Shown: one piece after another, positions 28,746 to 39,568 of the stretch
Numbering within the stretch: the stretch's first letter is position 1
Layout of the letters: every line of letters starts with the position of its first letter
DNA from: Lingula anatina
Taxonomy: Eukaryota > Brachiopoda > Lingulata > Lingulida > Lingulidae
Reading direction: 5' to 3'
DNA length: 64,000 nt
NCBI RefSeq assembly: GCF_001039355.2
Contig: NW_019775521.1
Span: 187,684 to 251,683 of the forward strand
Position numbers and translations under genes: made by a program
Notes under the pieces: generated by a model
Database searches by the model: none
Told to the model about the DNA's origin: nothing
Seen by the model: only the letters and a program-made list of their open reading frames with translations

Positions 28746-29979
28746 AAGTTTTGCAAACGAATCTACGGAGCTCATCCCACTTCACTGCTCGGATTCTTGC
28801 ACCAGTCATGTCGTTCCGGGCAGTTCGAATCAGAGCACCTCTGACCACGACTGTCGTCTGGCCGGGTGCGAGAGAGTGGTCATCAACGTTAGTGGACAGT
28901 ACTTTGAGACAAGAATGGCTGTCCTTAACAGACACCCAGATACCCTGCTCGGCAACCCGCAGAAACGGAGAAAATATTACGACAACACGCGGGGAGAGTA
29001 CTTCTTTGATAGACATCGGCCGACATTTGAGGCCATTTTCAATTACTACCAATATGGCGGGAAATTACGACGGCCGCCTACAGTACCTGATGACATTTTT
29101 CTGGACGAAATTGAATTTTATCAGATTGAAAAAGAGATTCTCGATGAATACAAAAGCGAGGAGGGTTATATCGAAGAAGAAATCATACTCCCAGATCACC
29201 CTTGTTTGAAAAAAGTGTGGTTGGTTTTCGAATATCCGGAGACCTCTCGCTTAGCATTCTTCGTTGCTATACTATCAGTATTAGCCACCTTCGTTTCTAT
29301 TGTAGTTTTCTGCGTAGAAACAATCCCTGGCTTTGAGTCCACCCTGTGTGTGCCAGGATATTTGCCAGATTTCAGTGATACAATTTTCATTATAGAATCA
29401 TTATGCAATTCATGGTTTACAGTCGAGGTCGTCGCTCGTTTCATCGCATGTCCGAACAAGCTTTCATTTTTTAAGGATTTTAAAAACTGGGTCGACATAG
29501 CCGCTGTCGTTCCCTATTACGTGGGACTTTTCAATATTCTAGCCACGATGAACTGCGACAATGGAAAGGCGGGTGCTTCTCTAGCTTTTCTCAGAGTCAT
29601 TCGACTGGTGCGAATCTTCAAGTTGACTAAACATTCATCAGGATTGCAAGTTTTATTGTTGACATTCCAAGCCAGCATGGGAGGGCTGGGTCTGTTTCTT
29701 GTTGCCCTCTCTGTCTGTATAGTCTTATTCTCCAGCACAATTTACTACTTAGAACTTGGCCAGCCCGGCTCTCAGATAGAGAGCATACCGGACGGTTTCT
29801 GGTGGGCCGTTATCACCATGTGTACGGTGGGGTACGGTGACGTCACACCCCACGGATACTGGGGTAAAATCGTGGGGTCACTCTGCGCTCTAGCAGGCGT
29901 CCTCACACTAGCGATTCCAATTCCAATAATCACGGAGAACTTCAATAAATTTTACACCCACAAGACAAGGTCGAAATGA
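28675..29979 (+). CDS. Shaker/Kv1-type voltage-gated potassium channel, single coding exon, with shortened S4
   Basis: This encodes a 434-aa alpha subunit of a tetrameric plasma-membrane K+ channel that opens on depolarisation. In order: a hydrophobic then basic N terminus (1-24); a T1 tetramerisation domain (about 66-165, with TLLGNPQKRRKYYD and EYFFDRHRPTFEAI close to Shaker); S1 (about 191-214); S2 (about 235-256) keeping E241, F248 and E251; S3 with D274; S4 with R307, R310, R313, K316 and K319; S5; a pore with filter TVGYGD (384-389); and S6 with a PIP hinge (415-417). The start is fixed by an in-frame TGA at 28663. The coding part has no intron, as in many Kv1 genes. Odd points: S4 lacks one three-residue turn relative to Shaker, the S4-S5 linker reads SMGGLG where Shaker has SMRELG, and only 17 residues follow the PIP hinge, with no PDZ-binding end. 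T1 and pore match Shaker best; the PIP hinge is more Shab-like. Family assignment is secure; the exact orthologue is not. Confidence 0.96.
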   Translation: MANWSAVVGSTRRASSKRETNRIKSFANESTELIPLHCSDSCTSHVVPGSSNQSTSDHDCRLAGCERVVINVSGQYFETRMAVLNRHPDTLLGNPQKRRKYYDNTRGEYFFDRHRPTFEAIFNYYQYGGKLRRPPTVPDDIFLDEIEFYQIEKEILDEYKSEEGYIEEEIILPDHPCLKKVWLVFEYPETSRLAFFVAILSVLATFVSIVVFCVETIPGFESTLCVPGYLPDFSDTIFIIESLCNSWFTVEVVARFIACPNKLSFFKDFKNWVDIAAVVPYYVGLFNILATMNCDNGKAGASLAFLRVIRLVRIFKLTKHSSGLQVLLLTFQASMGGLGLFLVALSVCIVLFSSTIYYLELGQPGSQIESIPDGFWWAVITMCTVGYGDVTPHGYWGKIVGSLCALAGVLTLAIPIPIITENFNKFYTHKTRSK

Positions 29980-31320
29980 TAAAGACTTACATGGTTAGGA
30001 TTACATTACAGGGTTTGTCTTCCGCAATACGTCTCAGTATGAAGAGCTCTTTCCCATGACCTATATGTAAGGTATAATATACATGTACGTATATGTATAT
30101 ACTGCTTTCCTTTAGGGATTCTTCCCAGTTATTGTTGACCACAGCTTGGATAACACATGAGTATATGATATCATTACACCTACTATGATATTTAACTTTT
30201 CTTTTTGAGCTATAATTAACTCATCATAACTGTATCCGTCTCGTACATTTTGCTGTCTTGTTAATAGACACACACATCGTGTAGCTTAATTTCACTTTGC
30301 ACAAACTTTTTTCAATCTATATCCAAAATAATGTACTACCTATTACGTTGACTCATTTGTAGTTTTTTGTTTCTTTTTGTCCTTTTTTGTAGAAGATTAA
30401 TATTCACACCACCTATTCGCAACAGAGGGAAGGAATGTTAAACACAGTCTACTGTCGTAACAACTTAATCTAATGCTCCTCAAACATCTTCCTTTAAGTG
30501 TAAAAACACCATCTAAATGCATTCAGCGTTCATATAAGTATGCGCTTTCATAAAAATCGCGGCAAAGGTGTTATTTAAGCACTACTTAAACAAATACAAA
30601 TTACTTATACATAATGCTAAATATTTTATGATTGTCCTCTTGACATTCTGTAGTATTGAAAGCTCGTAAGCAATTGCAGATTTATACTTTTTTTATGGCG
30701 TAGAATTACATTTCCACAGGTCTTACTTCGATTTATAAGCCTTCATCTTTAACAACTTAGTAGTTGATATAGACAAGGTACAGGGGTCCATATTTGTGAA
30801 TCTATATGTCCAGGAGTTAGAATGGTAATCTTGCAGGCGTCCTTCAATAATAAGGCATCTCTGTATGTTTCCTCACAATTCTGGCTTGACAGCGTGTCCT
30901 TGTCAAAACTATGCAAGGAACAAGAACAGTCAAATAAGAGAGCGCACAAACGTTGAAACAGTCATCTAGGAAAAGGGGTACCTAAGGAACGAATAAGATT
31001 AATGAGCAATCTCAAGAGAAAGAAAGAAAGACAGGCAAAGAGTGATTCTGTAAAAAAATCTTCGAAGACCTGGGAATTCAATTGTGGATATCAGTTAATT
31101 TGCTGAGGAAGGTGTTTTAATAAGGAACGCAGCATGGTGGCCATTCTTATGCTCTTTGTATTACATTTTACCAATAGCAGTGTGTGCTACACGTATAAAA
31201 CAATACAACTCCGTAGATCCAAATTGAAGATCGACAAACTGCAGTCGGATAATTGACAGTTGAAACGTTCGATAATCTGTGAGACAGATACCTAATAAAC
31301 AAAGATCGTAGTTACGTACG
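29980..31320 (+). other. Probable 3' UTR of the potassium channel gene
   Basis: This AT-rich stretch follows the channel stop. The first canonical AATAAA I noticed after the stop is at 31294-31299, which would give a 3' UTR of about 1.3 kb. An AATAAA at 29944 lies inside the coding sequence and is too early. No other gene is visible. Confidence 0.3.
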
Positions 31321-34300
31321 TCTAAACTGAAACATGCAAACCAATTTTGTCACTACGCGAGATCCATGTACATTTAATCGCATTCCAGTATTGACCCTTC
31401 CTGTGTTATTCAAATATATTACACCTTAGGAAATATAACGTAGGGTTTCACACAATTGACGTAAAGGCTATAAGCTCATATACTTATAAGTTATTACATG
31501 TACGTTTCCAGTTTCAGATATAAATTCCGATTTGATTTGCTTTGGCGCACACGGCATGGCACTATGTACTGTGCCATATAGTGAGTTTATTACTGAATAC
31601 CCATGGCATTTTAAGATGGATACATTGGTTGTGTGAAAAGACGACGAATATTGCGAAAAAATAGACACAGGGCGGTAAAATTGAGTGCAATTGGTCTAAT
31701 GTAATGTAAACGTGCGACACAAATAGTGAAAGTTTTGTTAATCTTGGTTTTGAAACGCAAAGTCTTTTAAAAACATACTCTGTAATACGTAGGAAAGTAC
31801 AGCTGTACTGCAATTGGACAAGGGGGAGAAAAGAGAGTGTTTAAGTTTTAAGCTTATGACAGTTAGAACATTTATAATTGATTCAGCACAAAAACAAATT
31901 ATGCGACTTCTTATTCAATTCCAGCTTTTAACTCAATTTAGATTTCTGTGAATTAATATAACCGTTTACATTCTAAGCCAGTGTCATGCATTCAGATTGT
32001 ACTTTATAATTATGTTCTTCTTTAACTGCATATGGTATTTTGAAATGTGCCCCTTTGGGAACAACTGTTCTGTGACAGTGGAGTAAAGCACGATGATACA
32101 CACACCACGTCACAGATGTGATAATGTATAGAATACTTTAATATTGAAATGTACATACTATCGCGGCATCATAAAACGGAGGTTGTGTTTATGACATGTA
32201 ACGGGGACCGTTTTGCTGTTTTATTTCATTTGACATTATATGACTCATAAATTTCATTACACTACGTATCAAAGCCTTGACCGTGTGACGCTATTGTTCT
32301 ATGACAGGAATTTTCAGGAAGAGCTCCAAGAAATCGCCGAGGGCTTGTGAAATTTCCAGGAATTCTAGGAGAGCTAGGAGTTTAAGAACCGTTGCTAGGC
32401 TAAAAATGTTGTTAATAAGGTATGGTTGCTTAGTTACCAATGCCATACGTTTACATACTTCCTTTGAATTGTGATGAATAACCTCAGTAATTCTAATAAA
32501 TACTATGCACATATTGGGTGGATATAAATACGCCAGAACTTGAGATTTTGATAACTCAAAAAGTCATCCATAAAAATGAAATACTATTACATAGTATACT
32601 AGTCCATATTATTTCTTTACGAACAGATAGTAAAGGTTGTGACTCGATAGTTTTTATGACATCCATGTGGCCCCCAGTATAAAATACCAGGGATTAAGCG
32701 TTATTTGGTCTCTTTCCATGTCATTGATAATTACGTCTTCCTACAGGATTCAGCAACATGCCATGCCCTTTAGGCCAGAAACTAATATTATGAACAAACT
32801 CTAAATTCATTAAGCATTTTGACCAGGTTAGCTGGGTTTAGTGGACGGATTGACCTTGGTTGCAAAAATTTTCATATTTTATCCAAAATTGTATCCTGCC
32901 ATGTTTGACTTTGGTTTTTGTACTGAGTGACTTACAGATTTTACGAAACTTATGGAGTCTAAACCTTGAAAATGTCTACTGGCATACCATGAATTAGTAC
33001 ATTTGAAATGTCTTGGAATAACGTACAACAGATGATTTTTGATCTGTCACAATCTCGAGTTCGGGATGTTTTAGTTATCCATCTGATATATAGATAAATC
33101 ATATTGATGTTTCTTGTTCTTCATTCCTCTTATTGTATGTCATATTTCATTGAGAAATACGATAGAGAAACACGGAACTACTAAATCTGTGATATCGTGC
33201 CGTCGGATAACGGTTATTCCATTAATTAATGTGCCTGTCGAACCTGTTATCACAGCCTATAACTTTTAATAACGGGCATTTATATGCTAAGTGGCATACA
33301 CTGTATCTGCACTTTGTTAAAGCCATCTTTTTGGTTAATATACATGTATCTTTCTCGACTCCTACATCAAACCATATCCTTTAATACACTGAAACATTCG
33401 ATTCAATTTCACATTATAAAATTGATTAATACGTTCTTAGTGATCGATAGAAACGAGCACATTTGATTAAGCCTCCAGAAATATTGTTGACATGAGTCAT
33501 ATATCTGCTCGCTTCCCTAAGCCAGCATCGCCTGCTTGCTAGCTGACAAGTTACTAGATGCTCTAAACTATTTAAGGTTCTAGGAAACATTCAGTCATTA
33601 ATTAAGAAATTCCAGTCTTAAAATCGATCGACGGCAACTTTTTGACCTCGCTGCTTTGACAGCTGCAATACACAACTTGAAACTTACAGATAAAACATAC
33701 AGTGCGTACGACCAGTTTTGACATCCTGTTATTTATATGCTTGGTTCTCTGGTTTAAGAAAGAAATTATGGATTTTTATATTGAAACTGTCGTTATAATC
33801 ATTTTATCCTGAATTTAATTTGAAATAAGAAACCGGATATACATATTCCGGTGACTCCTTCATGTGATTAATATATATCCATACATATATATTTTCTTCA
33901 TCCTAAATATATCCATGAAAATTTGCCAGGGTGCTGAATTATTGAATGGATGCCCCGGTATTTGTAGGCCCTATACATTTATTTGACTTTCCAGTGTACT
34001 TCTTGTCCTTATATACAAGAAAAAAAAAAAACAATTGTCAGGACTCACTTCCAGTTTCAAAGTTAATCTCCCTTCCCACCCACTTTCCGTGCGGTTACAA
34101 ATTAAAACCATGCTGCACAGCGTACTAAAATAAGCGGCCCCGACGTGACTAGAAATACAACATCCCCCTGCATCTCATTGGCCTCACAGGTTGTTTCCTA
34201 TGCAGGTTGTTTCCTATCGAAGTCCCACTTGGGAAATTTCTGCGGATGTAAACATGGCTTAAACAACTGCGTGGGGCGTCCGGCGTCTTGATTGCAATCC

Positions 34301-34960
34301 CCTCTTGTGGCGTGATACGGCAGCGCACTGTAGTTGTTGAGCTCTGGCCGTTGAGCCATTACAAATTACCTTTTCACAGAACCAGCTTTTGGACATCTTT
34401 ATTTACATGTACCTATTGTGCTTTGCAATATTGGGTCTGCTTTGGGACTGTTTCTTGATCAACCCAAACAAGGATCGTAATACCTGTTTATTAAAAATGA
34501 AAATTAAATACTTTTTCTATTTTCATCCTTAATAAATATAAAAATAAAATACTTTTAAAACGTATTTCTGACACAGTATAGGTCCACCGTCGTATCACTT
34601 GAGATTATTTCATTTAAACGCTTTACGCCATCATGCAATATCTTTTCTAAAAGTGCGCATGCACAGACCGCTTACATACTCCATAAGCTCTGTGTAACAA
34701 TATATTAACTGGCTTTATTGCAATAATAATAAAATAAACACGAGGCACTCTAATGTAGAGTATTAGTCATACAATATCTTATTTTGTTCGATTATTATTG
34801 CATATTTGTCATCAATCACTGCGCACTGAAACTTTGATGCCAGTATAAACATAGATTCCCATAGACTTAAATGTGGATACATCATTCGACGGCCAAATTA
34901 ATTTTTGTATTGATATAAATATATGTCTTTAAAAACTTGGGAGGTAAAGCGTACTTTACA

Positions 34961-35013
34961 CGTGTGTGTGTGTGTGTGTGTATGTGTGTGTGTGAGTGTG
35001 TGTGTGCGCGCGA
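34961..35013. repeat. (GT)n passing into (GC)n
   Basis: An almost uninterrupted alternating purine-pyrimidine tract of about 50 bp ending GTGTGCGCGCG, a sequence type prone to Z-DNA. The open frames across it on both strands are repeat artefacts. Confidence 0.9.
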
Positions 35014-35782
35014 CAATTGCATGCCGACGTCTGGTGATTTCACCGTATATATGTACGTTTTTCGCAACACTCCATATATCTACGAAACACGTGCAGTGCC
35101 ACGTTGTGCCGATATTAAAAGGGTGAACGATGTCAGCAATTTTAAGCAAATCTATTCTAAGTCTCTACGTGGCGCTTATGAATTATATTTATTGTGATTT
35201 AGAAATATTATTAACAGGGATAATCTCGTATTCCATACCTTCAAATGACTCGAGCAGTTTCCGAGCCGCCTGAATATAATGCATGGTTTTACTAGCAAAT
35301 AATGGGGTTTAGCAGGAGCAAAATCAATGAAAATTTATTGACTCTAATGAACTTCGTTAAATTGAAATAGAACTGGGTGAAATCTAAAGATCCTCAATGC
35401 ATTAGGTCCAATACTGTAGTTAATCTTGGCCAATTTTCCGGAGTTTTAGTTTTTAAATAATGCAATCAGGGGTATGCCGGCCTGATAGACCCCTAGATAT
35501 ATAAAGATAATCGAAATACACATGTGAATTACAGTGAATAACAGCGTCTTGGGTGGCATTTATTTCTATTCTTTTCAAACTGTTAATGTCCTTTCGGTGA
35601 ATCGTAGTTTCATGTGATTCTAAATGCAAACGAACAAATGGATTTCCCAATTAAAAAGAGCAACCGGCCGTCCCATTATATCAAAATGTATATAATTTTC
35701 GATGAACTCATCGATTGATTGGCTGACTGGTTTGTTGATACGGTGTCCATTTTCGTCTGCTAGAAAATACTTACCTGCATTA

Positions 35783-35813
35783 TAAAAATAAAAATAAAAA
35801 TAAAAATAAAAAA
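35783..35813. repeat. (AAAAAT)n microsatellite
   Basis: About five hexamer units. Confidence 0.9.
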
Positions 35814-37309
35814 GTACCTTGGAAAAGAGAACAAACATGCATTGCAATAGATAATACCCATCGGGCCGCTTGTGCGTGACCAAAATTATCTTTAAAATAT
35901 GTCAAGTTTTGATTGTGTCCGAATTTATTTCCAGCAGATATTCTTATTAAATCAATAACCTGTATCTCCGTAATCCAAGGCAATGGGTGCATCATAAAGT
36001 TACAATCGAGAAGCATCCATTTTATTGTCTGCCCACATTCAGACTTCCGGTCCATGAGTCACCTCTGTGGTCCTGGGTATAGGCTTTAGTTCCTCTTGGA
36101 TAAGCATTTGATTTTTTCATCATGTTTAAGCCTTGTAAATTCTTCTGGCTATCAATATAGGTCTTGCTCATATAATAACTTTCTCACTGCGTTTACAAAT
36201 GTAGGCTAAATATGTTTTGAAATAAAAGGCTCATGCATCAGTATGTACTTTGTTTTGGGAAAGCAACCTTAACGTAACATGAATTATCCGTTTTATATAG
36301 AATTTAATGAAACGAAGATACATTCTTTATTCACATTTAAGTAAAACTTGCTCGTTGCCGTGACATCTAAATTTCAATTTCAATTTGGCATAATTTTCCA
36401 AATCAAAACGCTTAGAGTAACAGATATGAAAGTGTATTTTAATATTAAAAAATACGTACAGTTTGCAGTTATTATGGTTAGTCAATATATTGCTATTAAA
36501 ATTACATTTTAACGTGCCTACGCACATTTTTGTAAAATATAGCCCAGAATTCAGTCAATGTAGTTTTCAAAAAAGTAAGCCTATGTCGACTTATGAAATA
36601 AATATCCAATCAAAAGCCTAAGTGTATACCAATACAATTATTATTTTACATAGTTGGTTTTTCAAACCTTGTCTTTATAGGCCTACGGATTTTTTCCTTT
36701 TTATTAATAAAGAAATATCTTGTATTATACGAACGATTATCTAAATATAAACTAATCCAAATTCACCATACATGGTGTGTGTATTACCACACAAGTTGGT
36801 ATCCATTTTGCAGGGCGTTGCAGTATTTATGAAACATCTGATGATGCCCCGCGTGGCATTCCCATTTCAAGTCAATTTAAATTGAATCACAGCGATTTCT
36901 TTTTTAAGCAGACAAAATCGATTTCATGTACCGGCAAATTCGATTACAAGCGCACTGTTCAATTTGAGTTATATTTTCCAAAGCAGCTACCAGTACAGTG
37001 CCATACATTGCCAGTATGCTCTAAATTATGCAATTGTATTTTCTTTAATACTGTATATATATCATTCGTTTTCCATGATTATTGTTAACAGGTTATCGAA
37101 ATATGATGCTTATCATGATATTGAGTACAGCGTTCTAACACGTAGCCTATGCCTGGTAATACTTCAGTAAATCAATCGGGCGCCAACCCCGAGCTACAGA
37201 GGTCACTGGAAATTAACTGACCACTTCATGGAAACGTCAGAGGCATGTTGATAGAAGTGGTTTGAGTGCCCAGTCGATATTTCAGGGGAGAAATATTGGA
37301 GGAAGTGCT

Positions 37310-37340
37310 GGGGGGGGGGGGGGGGGGGGGGGGGGAGGGG
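37310..37340. repeat. Poly-G run (26 G, A, then more G)
   Basis: A 26-base G run followed by A and GGGG, a G-quadruplex-capable tract and a likely place for length error. Confidence 0.9.
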
Positions 37341-38307
37341 CAATAGGACCCCATGGTTACACATTGAACATTCAAAGGTTCGGTGTGAATCATTAAAAAA
37401 AAGACATTACACCACTCTCTTAAATAGCTATATCCCACATGCCCGTATTTATTCAAGAGTAGCTTCGGCTATATCAAGTCAAAAGATCTATTTATTCTGA
37501 ATATGCTAGAAATGATTGAAACGTCAGAGCGGTTTGGTGCCCATATCATTCCTCGTGCCGCTGACAGCAAAACAATATCTAGGTTGACCACTGAATATGC
37601 CACAGGGAATGCAGTTACAACTTAAACGATGGACCACTGAAATTGGTATGACATTCTGTGTAATCAAAATCAATAGAGTTATGGCTATAAGACCGCGTTC
37701 ACACGAGGTTGATTAAGGCCGGTTTTGATTGGTTTGATCAGAACGCTGAACTGGGCTGTTTGGATGAAGACGGGGAAATCTAGCGTATCATGCATGTATC
37801 TGATCCGGCTATTACAATTATGATTGATTGCTTGGGTGACATGCTGCGGGCCCTTTCGGTTTACTTGTAGCAGAGACTTAAATTTGCAGCGGCTTTTCTA
37901 GAACATATAAACAACTGGATCATGTTAAATGGTAGCCGTAAGTTCAACTAACTGAGTACTATACATGCATAGCAATGGAGTTAGCTATACATACAAAGAT
38001 ATATACTTTTATGTCAGACTCTGCAAATATAGACTCCAACAGAACTGAAGAATGAACAATTGCGTGCACAAATGTTTAACATTACGCCTCAGAATTCAGA
38101 CGCTGGTAAAACTCCACAACTTTCATATTGGAAAATGCAAAAATTGTTTTCAAACGTATGTGTCACATTGCATCCCAAGTTCCATAACCTTCTACGTGTA
38201 GAATCCACATCTAGTATGAGCGTGCTTAGGTCCCCTTCCCTACGTTAAAAAGGACAGTCAAAATGAGCAGGGGTCCATAACCATCAATACCTTGGAGCTC
38301 AGGTCCA

Positions 38308-38309
<2 letters not shown>

Positions 38310-38351
<42 letters not shown>
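38310..38351. repeat. (ATA)n microsatellite
   Basis: About fourteen ATA units. Confidence 0.95.
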
Positions 38352-38352
<1 letters not shown>

Positions 38353-38968
38353 TTTTTCTCCAAGGCGTGAACTCCCAAACGGACACTTACCCCCTGCTAC
38401 CCTGCTATTAAGGGCGGGGGCAGGGCTCGAACAGAAGATGAAAAATCGTGCGTGTACCGCATTCTTCATGCGAAACTTATTGTTCACCGCCTGGTTCATA
38501 TCACGAAGAGAGCAACATTAATTTAGTTATATTGCACAGAAACCAAAACCAAACGTTTTGATTTAAACATTAAAATCCTTTATTCAGCAATAGCGGCCAT
38601 AAATAATAGATATTTTGTGCTATATATAATATATTGTATGTAGCACAATGTGGTTTTTGAACTGAGTACATCTACACTTAAGAGAAGGGGGCTTTGTCCT
38701 CGGGTGCACGCCATTTATCAAAGTAATGTCTCAAACCAGAATCAATGACAAAATTCCAAATGAGATCCAAAGGTCCAGAAATGACTTTAGGGAGATATTC
38801 CTTTCAACAGCACTATTTTTGTTTCAAAGACAGTTTCCAATAATGCCCCTTAAGCGTTTCCAAAATCAATCGGACCAAAAGATCAAACTCAAGCTCAGAC
38901 GTCTCAGGGGGTCTCTGCCCAAAGCTTCGTGATGAATAAGGGCGATGAAAACTAAGTGTTCATTACGA

Positions 38969-39034
38969 AAAAAAAAAAGAAAGAAAGAAAGAAAGAAAAA
39001 GAAAGAAAAGAAAGAAAGAAAGAAAGAAAGAAAA
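38969..39034. repeat. (AAAG)n purine tract
   Basis: A pure purine tract of imperfect AAAG tetramers, about 65 bp. Mirror-symmetric purine runs like this can form triplex DNA. Confidence 0.9.
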
Positions 39035-39543
39035 ATAAAAAACACAGAATTTATTTGGCACAGAAAAGAGAGAGTACGGGAAATGCATCTTTACATTAGG
39101 GCCTAAATAGATAGTTGTTTAGAATCAACACTGAAGCAACAGACAGGAAACAGAAAACTGCGCGAAAAAATTAAGCCTCTGTTCTTATATCCGTCCTTTG
39201 TAAAATGCTTACCAACAAGCATTGTCGTACTGTCCAATATTATAATGAATAGCAGTGACATTGTTGTCAATAGCGAGTGAACATTTGAAAATTCAGGTAA
39301 CCGGATGTCCGCAATTGAGAAAATTCCATCTGGAAACGCGTGTAACAATCAAATGCACTGAATGATCTTCCGATAATGTGTTCCCAAGAGAAGAGTGCGA
39401 CAATAATGTGCAATTGTAGGCGATAATAGAGTGTTAATTTATCATCCCCTTTCCACATTGGAGAACCTTAAACGCCGAGTGTGAGCCACAGAATTAGCCA
39501 CTGCCGCTGCTGATCCCACAGCTTTAACATGAAAGGCAATTTG

Positions 39544-39568
39544 GAGAGAGAGAGAGAGAGAGAGAGAG
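39544..39568. repeat. (GA)n microsatellite
   Basis: About twelve GA units. Confidence 0.9.

Noticed and set aside
28702-29052. 116-codon minus-strand frame inside the channel gene
   Set aside because: Antisense shadow of a real coding exon.
34882-35197. Several open frames on both strands at the (GT)n tract
   Set aside because: All derive from the dinucleotide repeat.
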